From assembly GCA_015178975.1 (NCBI GenBank), contig WHVD01000197.1, positions 78,875 through 142,874 on the forward strand: DNA of 64,000 nt. The letters run 5' to 3'. The stretch's first letter is position 1, and the number at the start of each line of letters is the position of its first letter. Source of the DNA: Hysterangium stoloniferum (taxonomy: Eukaryota > Basidiomycota > Agaricomycetes > Hysterangiales > Hysterangiaceae). The notes under the pieces are model-generated. The model saw nothing but the letters and a program-made list of their open reading frames with translations, had not been told where the DNA came from and searched no databases. The translations under genes and the position numbers were made by a program. Positions 33,601-49,201 of this stretch are shown piece after piece.

Positions 33601-35035
33601 TAATTCTTTGACTTTAGGACATCCTAACCTGGACGTATTTCTATCGCCGTATGACCCAAAATCCCAACTACTACAACTTGAGCAACGTCAGTCACCAACA
33701 TTTATCGGACCATCTCTCCGAGCTTGTGGAAACAACACTATCAGACCTTGTGACCGCCAATTGCATCTCGATTGGTAAGTTTAATATATTTCTTGCTTCA
33801 CTTTTTTTTGATCAGGTAAGCAGAGGATGAAATGGACGTGTCAATCACCAATACCGGAATGATCGCTGCTTATTATAATGTATCCTGTGAGAGATTAGCT
33901 TCTGTTATTGTCACTGACACTCATGTCATCTGTAGATGTCACTGTTGATATCTATACTACTTCGTTGAAGAAGACAACGAAATTAAAGGGACTGCTCGAG
34001 ATCGTGTCCTACTCCACAGAATTTGAGTCTGTACCGATTCGTCGTCACGAAGACGGCATCCTTAGACGGATTTATGACCGAGTGCCTGTCAAGCTACCAG
34101 ACCGGGTCAACTACGACGATCCTTCGTTCAAGACATTCATTCTCTTACAAGCTCACTTTTCCCGCCTACAATTACCCCCTGACCTGGCTTCAGATCAATC
34201 TATAATCTTGAGCAAGGTGTTGAATCTACTTTCGGCCTGTGTCGATGTCATGTCATCCAATGCATGGATGAATGCCTTGGGAGCCATGGACTTGTCACAG
34301 ATGTGTGTGCAGGCCATGTGGGAGACAGACTCTCCACTGAAGCAAATACCCCATTTCGAACCTGAGGTAGGTCGTTCTCCCCTGCAATATTCCATCCGGT
34401 AATCGATTCTTTCAAATTTCAGGTTACAAAACGGTGCATCGAGGCGGGAGTGGAATCTGTGTACGACGTGCTTGAACTAGAGGAAGACAAGAGGAACGAG
34501 TTGCTGCAGATGGATATCCGCCAATTGTGCGTCTCGTTGTCTCGAGTTGATAGCCCTGGAACACTAAGTCTTTGACAGGAACGACGTGGCTACATTTGTG
34601 AATTCTTATCCCAGCTTGGAGGTCGAACACCAGTTCGAGAAGGATGATTACAATACATTTACACCGATCACGCTCCAAGTAACTCTCAGCATTGACGCTG
34701 GAGAGGATGATGCATCGGATGGCCAGGCCGTTGTAGCCCCTTTCTATCCTGTGAAGAAGGTGGCAGACTGGTGGCTGGTGGTCGGAGATGTCACGAATCC
34801 AAATGACCGACAATTACTGGTGGTTAAGCGAGTTAATGTAAAGCGGGAACTCACAGCAAAACTGGAATTCCCAGCTTCGGAAGGAACGCGGCGATTGAAG
34901 TTATATGTGATCTGTGACTCGTACTTTGGTACAGACCACGATATTGACCTGGGTGTTGTGGAAGTGGCTAAGATAGATAGCGATGAGGACAGTGACGGTT
35001 CTGAGGAAGCCTCTGATGACGCGATGGAAGAATAA
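27602..35035 (+). CDS. brr2: Brr2 U5 snRNP RNA helicase
   Basis: The Ski2-like helicase of the spliceosome that unwinds U4/U6 to activate it. The first exon (27602-29185, 528 codons) has the N-terminal [21 protein letters not shown] and [13 protein letters not shown] motifs, an acidic stretch, and the first Walker A, APTGAGK, split by an intron before TNVAML (29248). The N-terminal cassette keeps [22 protein letters not shown] and [12 protein letters not shown], and a Sec63-like region follows. The C-terminal cassette has GAPTGSGKT (about 32189) but DEVQ instead of DEVH/DExH, SVSLA for motif III and GCACRP for motif VI. This fits the known ATP-binding but non-unwinding role of that cassette. 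A second Sec63 unit follows and an acidic Ser-rich tail ends at TAA 35035. About 14 introns, some with GT-AG sites only inferred by homology. Confidence 0.95.
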
Positions 35036-35339
35036 AGGAGACATGATGTGATGGTAAGATGAAGATGATATGTTTTGATAAATATAAAATGCTGTCATTG
35101 ACTATTCCTTAACAATAATGTATTTTTATTTTAAAAATTTGACGCGAACAGTCGTGAGAATAACATGATCGGAGATTGAAAGCTAATTCGCATAACCGGT
35201 GCTTCAAATTCCAGTACTTACTCAGTGTTGCCTCTTGTTCCTAACTTCCGTGCTCCTTCGTCCCTACCCTCACCGTTTTCTTCGTCCCTGACGTATCTCT
35301 CTGCACCTGCAACGTACGGTGGGTATTTTCCATCCGGAA

Positions 35340-36670
35340 ATGACCCTTCCTCTTTCTCCAAAACCAATACCGTACGGTCAATACAACCCCTATTCAGTCT
35401 CTAGACTCGCCTATCCTTCTCCCCCTCCACTTCATGTCTCTGGACATCCTCCAGGAAATCAGTCCGCATTCAACAATATTATTTCGAACAGCGTCATGAA
35501 TAACAATTCCCTTGCTCAAGGTGGTCCTATTAATCCTGCCGCGCAGCTTGCGGCTGAGGAAGAAGCGAAAATCTACGCACTTGTCATTGAGCTGTTGGAC
35601 TCGAACACGCGTGAAGGAGCACTATTGGAACTTAGCAAAAAGAGAGAACAGTTTGACGACCTTGCTCTCGTTTTGTGGCATTCTTTCGGTGTGTTCCTAT
35701 ATGAGAATGTCTACCTAAAAATGGCTAACGATATTACTTCAAGGTGTTATGGCGGCCTTACTTCAAGAAATAGTCGCGGTTTACCCTTTATTATATCCTC
35801 CCGCTTTGACAGCTCATGCTTCTAATCGAGTTTGTAATGCACTCGCTCTTTTGCAGTGCGTTGCTTCCCACTCTGAAACTCGGCAGCTTTTTTTGACTGG
35901 TATGTACTCATGTAACTGTCTCTCCATTCAATATTGTTGATTTTGATGTTCAGCCCACATCCCTCTTTTTCTTTACCCTTTCCTCAACACAACCTCGAAA
36001 ACGCGCCCGTTCGAATATCTGAGACTGACCTCTCTGGGTGTAATCGGTGCTCTCGTCAAGGTATGTGGTATTCTTTTGCAATTCTTTTTTTCGTTGTTAA
36101 TGACTGTCTTTTCTATTTTCACAGCAAAATGACAATAATTCTGTGATTCACTTCCTTCTGTCCACAGAAATCATTCCCCTCTGTCTCAGGATTATGGAAA
36201 CCGGATCCGAGTTGTCGAAGACTGTGGCCATTTTTATTGTTCAGAAAATACTTTTGGATGAAACCGGTCTCACTTATATCTGCCATACGTATGAACGTTT
36301 CTATGCTGTTGGCACGGTTCTGAGCAGCATGGTCAATCAACTGGTCGAGACTCAGGCCGTTAGACTTCTTAAACATGTTGTAAGGTGCTATCTGAGGCTT
36401 AGTGACAATATGCGGTGCGTCTGGTATTTTACTTGGTGCGTTTGTTGCTGAAGGTTGTGTCAGTGCCCGAGAAGCTCTCCGTGCATGCCTTCCAGAACCC
36501 TTACGCGATGCCACGTTCGCTAATCTCCTCAAGGTAAGTTCAAAACATCGGGATTGCTTTATAGTGCTAATTTGTCTTCTTTTTTGGGGTAGGGTGACAT
36601 GGTTACAAAAAGATGTCTTTCGACATTGCTTGCCAACTTATCTCAGCCGGAAGGGGGCCTCAATAATTAA
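35340..36670 (+). CDS. caf40: Caf40/Cnot9 (Rcd1), CCR4-NOT subunit
   Basis: Subunit of the CCR4-NOT deadenylase, acting in mRNA decay and translational repression by binding peptide motifs of RNA-bound proteins. Exons 35340-35688, 35744-35899, 35954-36060, 36125-36414, 36464-36533 and 36593-36670 sum to 350 codons. An unstructured Pro/Asn-rich N-terminus is followed by the armadillo-like Rcd1 domain: [88 protein letters not shown] and [11 protein letters not shown]. It ends [13 protein letters not shown] 35340 was chosen because no earlier in-frame ATG precedes it; a CT-rich stretch lies upstream as in many fungal promoters. Confidence 0.93.
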
Positions 36671-37498
36671 CTCGAACCGTCCATTATTCATCGCTCTTTT
36701 GTTTTGATTCAGAAAAGTTCTACCCCTTCTGTCATCCAAAACGTTGCCCGACACCATTGTATAACCTCACCGCACAACTATTTGCTATTGAATTGGAAAA
36801 CCCCTTTGGACGTTTGCTTCTTGTACCCTCTAGGTAAACGGCCAGCCTAGATTCTCTTGTTTTGGGTATACCTCACACTCCGTTATATTGGTCACTGGTT
36901 GCTGATGAAGGACTGATGATGTCTATAATTTTCATTATGGTGTAAGAAATGGGTTTTGTAGTAGTTCTAATGTACGATACTTTGATCGATGTGGTAAATG
37001 TTTGGATTATAAAGAAGAATTCTTCAAATGGAATAAAACACTGGGATATGGCCATACCTAGGTGGTGAAGCAAAGTTTGATGACCAACCATGTGAATAAG
37101 GAAAGAATCCCTAAGTTGTTATTATCTTGACCAGGTGATACAGGGCTGAGATCGACCGGATTATCCTCTGAAATTTGTGGAAAATATAAAGTTCATCTGA
37201 ATTTTTATGGGCACGTTGTAAATTAGACATTCCCAATCCCGGAATATGTATGATACATCTACGACCGATTTCTCAATTGCGATCAGAATACACTGATGCC
37301 CTGGCGGAAACATTACATGTCTCATGCATATTCCGGATGTCTCAAAGTGCCCGGAAATTTCTTTAGAATTTGAATATTCTCAGGCAAACATAATCATTAC
37401 TTGGCTTGCCGCTCGCAAGTACTAATGGAACAGACGCGGATTCTATTGGTACAAACGGAGAACATACAGGAATAAGTAATTACACAAATGGTCCGACA
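36671..37498. other. Intergenic between convergent caf40 and RING gene
   Basis: About 830 bp, AT-rich, with no supported coding sequence on either strand. It should contain the 3' ends of both genes; no clear terminator or repeat was seen. Confidence 0.5.
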
Positions 37499-38780
37499 TC
37501 ACACCTCCGCAACCGCACTCAATATTGTTTTCATTTTCTTTTGGGGCATGCCTGGCTTGCCCTGACCGCTTTCACCAGGAGACCGTCTTCCGCACTTGTC
37601 GGGAATGGCCTGGACGATCTCTTCCTTTAGTCTTGCTTTATCATCAGCCGTCGATCGTAACTGGGAGCCGTGAATTGAAATGATTTCCAGCGAATCGTCT
37701 GAGAGCTCTACTTCGGGCATTGCTTCTTCAAGATAACCAGCTTGCGTTTGACTTTCCATTAATTTCTTGAGATTTTTTATTTCCTGCGAAGTAGCATGGT
37801 ACTATGCAATCCCCGTCAAGTGCATGAACTTAGACAATCACAGAGTAGTTACCTTCTTTTCAAATTTAATCGATTTGGCTTTCTGCTTTTCCAGTTCCTC
37901 CGTGAGAGTTTCCATGGCCAATTTCATAGCTGCCAACTCCCTTCTCTCTTTGTTTTGGAACACTTCAAGTTCAGAGTTTGTTCGTTTCAGCCGCCTCCCT
38001 AGCCGTGATTGGGCTTGTGCTGCCTCGTCTGCTTCCCTTACTTGATCAATGATAACCTGACGTAAGGAGTCTCTCTCTTCCGTCAAAGATATCACCTTTT
38101 CTTGAAGTTCATTAAGGCGACTGAATAGTTTTAGTCTCTGTAAAATAGTGCATAAATACCACATTAACATGAGAGGCGCGTCTAGTTACCTTTCTGAGCC
38201 CTTGTAGGCTTGTGCCGAGTGATTGAAGCAGGCTCTAGAGTGGGAAAAAATAGCATAACTTGGGTTTACAGCACAAACAACTTAAGCATAGAGTCTGTGG
38301 ATACCTCTGATTCTGTGTCTGTCAGTGTTCGATATAGATCGACGAGTACCTTCTCTCCACTAAAATGGTCGATTAAAGGTGTGCACTATGTTTCGGGGTA
38401 CAACGCACTGTACAACCGTTTTAAGTACTTGTTCCGCTTCACATTCCTCGTCGACAGTCTCTGATGCTGTGATAAAGGCGTTTATCGTTTCTTTCTGAGA
38501 TGCCAATAGTGTACTCGTTGAACCCCTTGAAGGCTCTTCGTATTCCAAAAATAATTTGATAACTGCAGCTATTTGAAAAGGGTATCGACACATAGCGCAG
38601 TTGCTTCTCTCGCGAGTTCGGGCCATGGCATCCAAACAGTTGCGACAGTAGACGTGCTGTTTGATTAAGGATAGTGCAAAGGTGAATGAGAAAGTGACAT
38701 ACCCCACAAGGAGCCACTACGGGTTCTCTGTTTGGGAATTGCAATATATCGAGACATATTACGCATCTTAGTTTAAGCAT
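37499..38780 (-). CDS. RING-finger, coiled-coil protein (probable E3 ubiquitin ligase)
   Basis: Exons 38780-38703, 38656-38409, 38359-38305, 38234-38190, 38137-37853 and 37783-37499 sum to 332 codons. The N-terminus is a C3HC4 RING: CVICLDILQFP, VVAPCGHVYCRNCLD and CAMCRYPF, with the first intron falling inside it after PCG. RING domains recruit E2 enzymes for ubiquitin transfer. The centre (roughly residues 135-260) is a coiled coil rich in L, E, K and R (LNELQEKVISLTEERDSLRQ, LTEELEKQKAKS), suggesting self-assembly. The tail is acidic then basic. The RING plus long coiled coil layout recalls TRAIP-like proteins, but no specific motif secures that. The ATG at 38780 gives a RING beginning at residue 6, so a longer N-terminus cannot be excluded. 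Confidence 0.75.
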
Positions 38781-39342
38781 CAGGAGGAAGTTGAGGTGGT
38801 TGCTCACTCACGGACGCGTCTAGGCACGTGATTTATGTTTGCTGTGTGGATTTCTCAAATTCTTCCCCGTGCGCACAGCAATAACTTTGTGTAAGATCTG
38901 GGTTACGTTTTAGGATATAGCAATGATATCACACGCCAGAGAAACGCCCAAGTCTAGTAGAGTCCATTTCGCATACCGGGGGACCGTACTTGATATAAAC
39001 TTGGAATCCATGATTTATGATCCATGAAGCTAATATTCTCCTGAACTCCATATCCCTTTAACATAATTTGCTGGTGTTTTCTCCAAAATTTTTGTCTTGG
39101 GAAGTTATGTCTGATCGGAGTCTGAATGGACTTGTGCACCTACTTTCCCCCTCCCTATCCTCCACTCCCGTCAACCCACCGACCCGTCCTTCATTTCTTC
39201 TCCCCTCTCATTCACGCCGCATTGAGCTCCTGGTCACAGCTCACAGCTCCTGCTTTATACACATACATTCAATACCCTGCCTTGCAATTCTAGCCGTGGA
39301 ATTTCCTTCATATTAGCTGCTTTTCCCTTCTGTTTGTTAGTA
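38781..39342. promoter_or_regulatory. Divergent promoter region of RING gene and kinase 1
   Basis: 562 bp between start codons. A CT-rich stretch (39140-39240) precedes the kinase start, as is common in fungal promoters. No coding sequence was recognised. Confidence 0.45.
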
Positions 39343-41132
<1,790 letters not shown>

Positions 41133-41485
41133 TACCACGCTCTTATTTCTTTATCCATGATGTCTCAAATGCACAAGACGTAGGTTTGCGCTTGTGTCAT
41201 CCCTCTTCGTCCGACCTATATAGCTGACCCTTGTCTTTTTGTTTATGATGGCTCCTGTGATGTCTTCCATTACATCCTCACTCGATACCACATGTATCTG
41301 TTCCATACAGCCTTATTCCTAACAGTAGGTTAGACATTCAAACTCACGCATAAACCACTCCTTAGCCGTTCTTTTGGTTGCTTAATTTCTTTGCGGTGGC
41401 ACAGTCTAGCTTGGCTTTTAATGTGTACAATCTTTCTTTTTCTGAAAGGGACGGTTTTCTTTTCTCTTAGTGAGATATCAGTTCG
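41133..41485. other. Intergenic between convergent kinase 1 and methyltransferase
   Basis: About 350 bp of T-rich sequence without a gene; presumably the 3' untranslated ends of the two convergent genes. Confidence 0.5.
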
Positions 41486-42694
41486 CTATAATGAAATTGC
41501 TCTCCACGAATGCAGGTTGTCCCGTTTGTGCAGCTGGATAACTTTGTCGTTGAGGGCTGCATACATTGCTATCAAACCATATACACAAGGCATCTTCAAC
41601 CATTTCAACAACGAATCGTTAGCTAATGAAATCATCTGTAAGGTCGTCAGGTAGAAGCGACACGCTGGTGAGCAAGAAAGCCACGTAACTTGGGGGAGAC
41701 CATATAGATCCAATGAAGTGTGGTTCCACCTTAGAACCATCCATACGATCCACTTTCGACGGTCACTCTCTTCTTCCCCTTCGCGTTCCAGCATCCAGTC
41801 ACGCGCCATTGGACGGCCATCTACAGCATCAGAGTCGAATGTGCTGTCAACTTTCCTTTCTACCATCAGGTCGATCTCAAAGTGAAACTGTGGAAGTATC
41901 TCTAGAAATCGATGGATTGTCCATCGACCGGTATGTAGGCCGGCGACTAGGAATATTCTGGCCTTGGACGTACGCCGCAAGACTCGTGAAAGGGTCTGAC
42001 AAAATGGAAAGTGCTGGTCAGGGTTCCAGAGTGTATCCGCGGCCATGACAAGGTCGAATAAACCCAACTGCGTTGTGTCTAGACCCCATGTATGTCCTAT
42101 TACTCGCGTTGAGGCGTCAGGAATGTTGTTCCTTTTGATATTTTCTTTCAAGCAGGCGAGGATGGCATCATCGGGGTAATCGCTGAGAGTGACGGTAATG
42201 TTTGGATAGGAAAGTTTAGCGAGCAAGATTCCAGGCATGCCAGAAGCTGCACCAAGTTCAAGGACGGAAGAGGTGGATTGTTGGGGGGAAAATAGTAATG
42301 AGGCGACGTCGCGGATGTGGTTTGCGAGGAACAAAGAAGCAATCCATATTGATGATGCGTGTAACTCCCAGTTAGACGGGGACGTGTTCGGTGCAACAAA
42401 TGTTAGACCCGAGGGTTTGTGGATGAAAGTGTTGCCTGTGAATGTGATTGGAGTGTGGGAATACAGGGTATGGAGAGAGGAGGAGAATATCTCAATCTCG
42501 TCAACAGGAGAATCAGGAGGGGATGTGGTCACTGTCGTCGATGACGAGGATGTCGCCGATGTCGCTGCTGCTGCGCTCACCGACGTGGCTATCTTCGCCA
42601 TCGTGAATGTCGTCGTGGTCGTCAACGGTATCCGATCAAGCGCTTCGAAAATTTGCTCAATCAAGCAAGTAGCAACCCGACAGATTGTCGGCAA
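41486..42694 (-). CDS. Efm7/Nnt1-like class I methyltransferase
   Basis: A SAM-dependent methyltransferase of the seven-strand family that methylates translation factor eEF1A in yeast (Efm7). Visible motifs are the substrate-side WELHASSIWIASLFL, motif I VLELGAASGMPGILLA, motif II region VTLSDYPDDAILACL, and the post-motif DLVMAADTLWN. The open frame begins at ATG 42694, but the second in-frame ATG at 42601 (MAKIATSV), followed by a Ser/Thr/Ala-rich leader, is an equally possible start. The part after MVLRWNHTSLDLYGLPQ lacks family features. It may be a read-through past an unrecognised intron or an earlier end. It is divergent from kinase 2 and lies between the two kinase copies on the other strand. 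Confidence 0.8.
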   Translation of the reverse strand: MPTICRVATCLIEQIFEALDRIPLTTTTTFTMAKIATSVSAAAATSATSSSSTTVTTSPPDSPVDEIEIFSSSLHTLYSHTPITFTGNTFIHKPSGLTFVAPNTSPSNWELHASSIWIASLFLANHIRDVASLLFSPQQSTSSVLELGAASGMPGILLAKLSYPNITVTLSDYPDDAILACLKENIKRNNIPDASTRVIGHTWGLDTTQLGLFDLVMAADTLWNPDQHFPFCQTLSRVLRRTSKARIFLVAGLHTGRWTIHRFLEILPQFHFEIDLMVERKVDSTFDSDAVDGRPMARDWMLEREGEEESDRRKWIVWMVLRWNHTSLDLYGLPQVTWLSCSPACRFYLTTLQMISLANDSLLKWLKMPCVYGLIAMYAALNDKVIQLHKRDNLHSWRAISL

Positions 42695-42973
42695 GCGCTC
42701 CCTCTCTGAATCCAGATTCGATGCTCTTCGTGACTGTCCCTTGCTCGCGTCAGATCTGGTATGCTCACTTCATTCCTATTAATACGAAGACCTTATCGAC
42801 ATCGTTTGTCGTCTCAGATTACCACCATCGGCCTGAAGCTGCCTGATACCCATTCTCTTATTCGCCTTCTTTAATTATTCCGTTCTACAATCACTCCCAC
42901 ACCTTCAAAGGAGCTTCTAACAAGCTCTTTACATTAAAGCTTCCTATCTCCTACTTCCCCACTTTTACGTATA

Positions 42974-44669
<1,696 letters not shown>

Positions 44670-45301
44670 TTTATGCGTGATAAAGATTATATTTCGACTG
44701 GTTATTGAACGGAAGTACCAGGGCATGTTCTGACACAAATAGCCAGTCACTTATTTCAAAGGTCATGAATGGGACGGTCCCATTGTATATGGCCGGGAGC
44801 TTGTCGTTGTGATTGTTGCCTTCCACGGGCTGCATGTTCTTTCAATGCGACCTTCTGCGTCGTTCCCAGGTTACTATTAATACCTCAGCTCAGACTCATT
44901 TGTACATACGTATTGCGAATTTCATTTGCAAGATTTTGACTGATCTAATCGTAAACACCAATTATCCCACAAACCCCTGCTGGAAACCCTGGAACGTATC
45001 ACTGCTGCTCCTTACTAGAAACTTGACGTTAATGCTGGTACTCGTTCCCATTGCAGAAAGTGTCATTTAACAAGGCCTTCGTTACTGTTGCATGTGATTA
45101 CATGCCACTATGACACAAGGGTCGCCATCACACTCTCCATAGCCATTCTATAAGCTGTCTGATATATGTACACGATGCAGCTAACGGGTCCTTAAAAGCA
45201 GATTTACTGAGACATAATGATCAAGATTAGGGAGATATTGCATGAGCGAAATTGTATGTATGTGTCGATAGATATGAGAAGACGCAAGGAATTGAATATT
45301 G
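44670..45301. other. Intergenic between convergent kinase 2 and TFIIA gene
   Basis: About 630 bp, no coding sequence supported. No repeat recognised. Confidence 0.5.
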
Positions 45302-46427
45302 CTACCACTCGAATTCTCTAGAAAAAAACAGATCGATGAGTAGCAGAATGATCCAAGCTGCATCCAACCTACCCGGTGCATTTTGCAAAGAGGTAATCTT
45401 TCCCATTGACATGGACCATCCCATCCTTGAGAACACACTTCCACTTGTTTTTAACGCGAGCAACCTTTTTAGGACGGTGAAAAAGGGTGAGAATAGTTAG
45501 TTGGATGTACTTGCCTTGTCATAAGTGCAGAAGACTATGTCTTGCTCAGGTCCTCCCGTTTCAGTTTCTTCAGCTCCTTCTCCATCCGAATCCGAATCAT
45601 CTAGGTCCGAATTTATCTCTTCAGATGGGCCGTTTCCCGGAGGCTGGGCCTGACTTGACGTTGGGCCGGAAAGGCCAGCTCCAGGAGGCGGGGTTGACGA
45701 GGAAGCCGATGACGTAGACGATGGGCCGTCAAGTTGGGGAATGCGAGGAAGGTCGCCTTGCCGAGCCTTGCCTTTGGTGGAACTTGGTTCAGACCAAGGA
45801 GGCGCGCCACCGCCTCGCCGTTGCTGTTGTTGAAATTGTGAGACTGACTCATTACCGCCTGGCTGCCCCGAATGAGGCGCCTGAAGCGGATGAGGCGGGT
45901 GTGGGAGAACGAAGGTCTGTAGGTGCATAGCCTGGCCAACGGTAAGAGGATAACGTGGTTCATTAACACCTGGCTCAGTTTTGACAGATATAGGAGGCAG
46001 AGGACCGCTGTTCTGGTACTGGTGGTGAGGATGTGGTGGATAAAGGTGCTGGTATGGAGATGGGTGTGGGGGAGGCGGAGGCGGCGGGAATGATGGTTGA
46101 ATGGGAGGGATCGAAGGAGGAGTGTCTGCATTCTGTGTTTGTTTAGGGTCGGATTCGAACTCTGCGACATGTGAAGCCATTATCTTGGCTTCCCAACGCT
46201 GGGTGGCGGAGCGGGTCAAGCATATCCGAAAGGGCAAATGAGTTCACCTTACGGTTTGTAGATCACCAAGTACATCTTCTGACACGCCATAAGCATCAAA
46301 TTCCGACCTAATGTTATTGATCACGTCGTCGATGACACTTCTGTACGTTTGGGGCTATTGGCGGTCTCAACGATCAATATGCAGGCAACGGTAGTTCGGG
46401 CTGACTCACTACTATCTTATTAGACAT
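45302..46427 (-). CDS. toa1: TFIIA large subunit (Toa1)
   Basis: General RNA polymerase II factor that stabilises TBP on the TATA box. Five exons fit: 46427-46410, 46354-46253, 46198-45515, 45464-45373 and 45317-45302, totalling 304 codons. The N-terminus has the four-helix region (MSNKIV, VIDDVINNIRSEFDAYGVSE, VLGDLQT, WEAKIMASHVAEF). A long Pro/Gln/Ser-rich, non-conserved middle follows, then an acidic Ser/Asp stretch (DLDDSDSDGEG). The beta-barrel is built from IVFCTYDK, VARVKNKWKCVLKDGMVHVNG, KDYLFAKCTG and the terminal GEFEW. Intron 45514-45465 must use a GCAAGT donor to keep the conserved frame. The last coding exon is only 16 nt. It is divergent from the Swa2-like gene, 125 bp apart. 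Confidence 0.93.
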
Positions 46428-46552
46428 GCTGAGATATACTACAGCTCGTCGACGCTACAGAGAGCTAGTAAAACTCCAATCGGCGATGTTGTGCGTCGAG
46501 TTGTGGACAAAAGGCTGTACGGAGTTTACAACTCCGACACCCTCTACACCCC
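46428..46552. promoter_or_regulatory. Shared promoter of toa1 and the Swa2-like gene
   Basis: 125 bp between divergent start codons, so any promoter elements must overlap. No TATA box is obvious. Confidence 0.5.
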
Positions 46553-49107
46553 ATGAGCGACTCATTTGGCGACTTATGGGCTTCCTCCAACCCTGTTAAA
46601 TCACAATCACAGTCTCTTGGAAGACTCGCATCGTCCACCACAGCTGAAAACTCTGGTGTTACCAGTCGAACAACCTTAGATGCATTTAGTGTGCTAGCCT
46701 CTACTAGTTCTTCTCGATCAAATAGCAGACCAGTTACTCCTGTTATAAAACCTCAGCCAGCTGCGTCGAGGTCACCAATTAGTACTACTGGAGATGCCTT
46801 TGGCGGCCTGGTTTCCTTTGGCGATACGTCTGGGTCGAGGGATGGATCTTTGACTATTGCTGAACGCGCTGCGAAAGCGGAAAGGGAGCGTAGGGAGAAA
46901 ATCGAGAAGGATAACATTGCACTCAAATCTCAAAAATTATTTTGGGATAAATATGATGTTTCACTACCAGACAAAGGATCCGGCACGATCGCACCAACTA
47001 TATCTGCAGGAGAATGGGACTTTGACCTTTTAACGCCGGTCAACACCACCTCAAAGCCCCAAAGGCTCTCACCATCCATCCAGCGAGACACCACATGGGA
47101 GTTGGACTTCACAGTTTCTGACTCTGTGCCAGTCACTACTCATCCTTCCAGACAAATTGCTGATATCTTCGATTTAGACGAACTGGCTGAACTAGGAAAT
47201 GGACGACTGTCACATTCTACCGAGTCCTCACCCGCGAATACAGGAAATTTTGACTCTGGTGACCATGAGCATCAAGTAGTGCACAGTCATGAGGAGGAGG
47301 ATGACATATTGGGTGTTCTCGCGAGGCCAGTCGGTGACGTTCGAAAGGTTTCACCCCAAGTATAACTATTCATTACTATTTATCTGTGCATACCTTACAT
47401 AGTTTCCAGATCCCTGATGATCCTTCCCTCGCTCCAGCGAGACCGACACTGTCTCACAGACAATCGGCATCACCCCCTCCTCACATCCTGGGAAGAATTG
47501 TTGAAATGGGCTTTTCGGTTCAACAGGCGAAGGTTGCACTGGCCTCCACATCAACTGGCTTCGATGTCGATGCTGCACTGGAGATACTCCTACGGGATGG
47601 TACTTCAACACCACCACATAGAGAGCAGACATCCTCTACTCCTGAGCTCAAGCCCAAGCGTACCGTTCCCCTCCGTAATAATATTTCTTCTGCAGTTTCC
47701 GATCCTTCGTCATCGCGTCTGGATATTTCGCCTGCACAGCAAGGCCTGCAGGATCATGCCGACAAGCTTCTGGCCCAAGCATCATCGATCGGACTGAGCA
47801 TGTTTAGTAAGGCGAACGCGTTATGGAAAGAAGGCAAAGAAAAGGTTGCTAAAGCTTATGATGAACAAAGGCTCGGTAACGCGGCGGATGACATCAGTAG
47901 AGGTAAAGGTCGCCCAAAGTGGATGGGAGAGGCAATGATAACGGATGAAAACAACGGACCATCTACCCCGACAGATGTTTATAAATCGCCTGCTCGACGC
48001 CGTCTTCCCGTACTACCCCGGTCCGAGGAGGATGTTTTATCACCGATCACGCCTGCTACACCACCCCCGGTCATGTCTATACCGACTCCCTTACCGCCTC
48101 TCTCACGTCCAAAAATAGAACTATCATCATCCGCAATGTCATCTAGCAATGCACATAAAGCCCTTGGCACAGAACATTTTAAACTGGGTCGGTTTGCAGA
48201 GGCGGAAAGTTCATATTCACATGCCATTGATTCTTTGCCAGTCTCACATCTTCTTCGTGTTCCATTGTATAATAATCGCGCGCTGGCACGACTTAAGATC
48301 GGAGAATACAAAGGTAGTATACAGGACACTACGGAGGCGCTGCGTATTGTTACTGGTGATCTTGGGACGGCATGGCACCCTGGAAGGGAGGCAGTGCAGG
48401 CTGATATTAACTTAGGAGAAGCAGTTTCCAAAGCGTTGCGTCGTAGAGCGGAAGCGAATGAGGGATTAGAGAAGTGGAAGGAAGCGAGCATCGATTGGGA
48501 GTGGCTGAATGTGACACCTTGGACCAATCAAATGCTCAAAATGGACGCTGCCAAGGGAATTGGTAGGTGTAGAGGAGGGGTGGCTACCCATCAGGACGCT
48601 ACTGCATTTCCGCCGTCAAATTTAAAGCCTGACGCCAGGTTGAAGCCGAAACCGAAGCAGGAACCTGTTCCAGCATCTAGTAGTGCACGTCCGGGTGAAG
48701 CACTCTCACGTGTCCGTGCGGCAAATGCCGCACAAGAGAAGGAGGACCAGGATCGACACGACCTTAAAGACATTGTGGATACACGTTTGGAAGCGTGGCG
48801 AACTGGTAAAGAGACGAATATCCGCGCTTTAATAGCTAGCCTCGACACTGTTCTTCCGTCAACGTTTGGGTGGCAGAAGGTTGGCATGGCGGAATTGGTC
48901 ACTCCTAAGCAAGTTAAAATACGTTATACCAAAGCTATTGCTCGATTACATCCAGATAAGGTGAGCGATTCCATTTCTTGTGTTTTTCATAAAGTTGACT
49001 GGTGGACATCCAAGTTAAACACAAATAATACGACGCTTGAGGAACGGATGATTGCCAATGGGGTTTTTGGCACATTAAATGAGGCTTGGAATGCAACTAG
49101 AGAGTAA
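46553..49107 (+). CDS. Swa2/auxilin-like protein (UBA, TPR, J domain)
   Basis: A clathrin-uncoating co-chaperone of the auxilin type, which recruits Hsp70 through its J domain. Exons 46553-47359, 47410-48960 and 49015-49107 give 850 codons. The N-terminus is Ser-rich with SDSFGDLW- and DAFSVL-type motifs, likely clathrin or adaptor contacts. A UBA domain follows (ILGRIVEMGFSVQQAKVALAST, DAALEILLRDG). TPR repeats come next (AHKALGTEHFKLGRFAEAESSYSHAI, LYNNRALARLKIGEY). The auxilin-type J domain is at the C-terminus (WQKVGMAELVT, YTKAIARLHPDK, NGVFGTLNEAWN), with HPD present and an intron just after HPDK. The domain order is the one known for yeast Swa2. Confidence 0.92.
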
Positions 49108-49201
49108 TCAGATTGCTGCAGTATAGATTATTGATACCATGAATCACTTTTTCGAGGGGCGTGGGAAAGCTCAGTTAGGTTCCGGCAAATCATCTCTACC
49201 C

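Noticed and set aside
36671..37498. A gene in the caf40 to RING interval
   Set aside because: Only short frames without conserved motifs; composition is intergenic-like.
49139..49201. ATG 49139 as the GluRS start
   Set aside because: It is in frame, but the 21 extra residues do not resemble GluRS N-termini and the site is only 32 bp after the upstream stop codon; ATG 49202 gives the typical [14 protein letters not shown] start.
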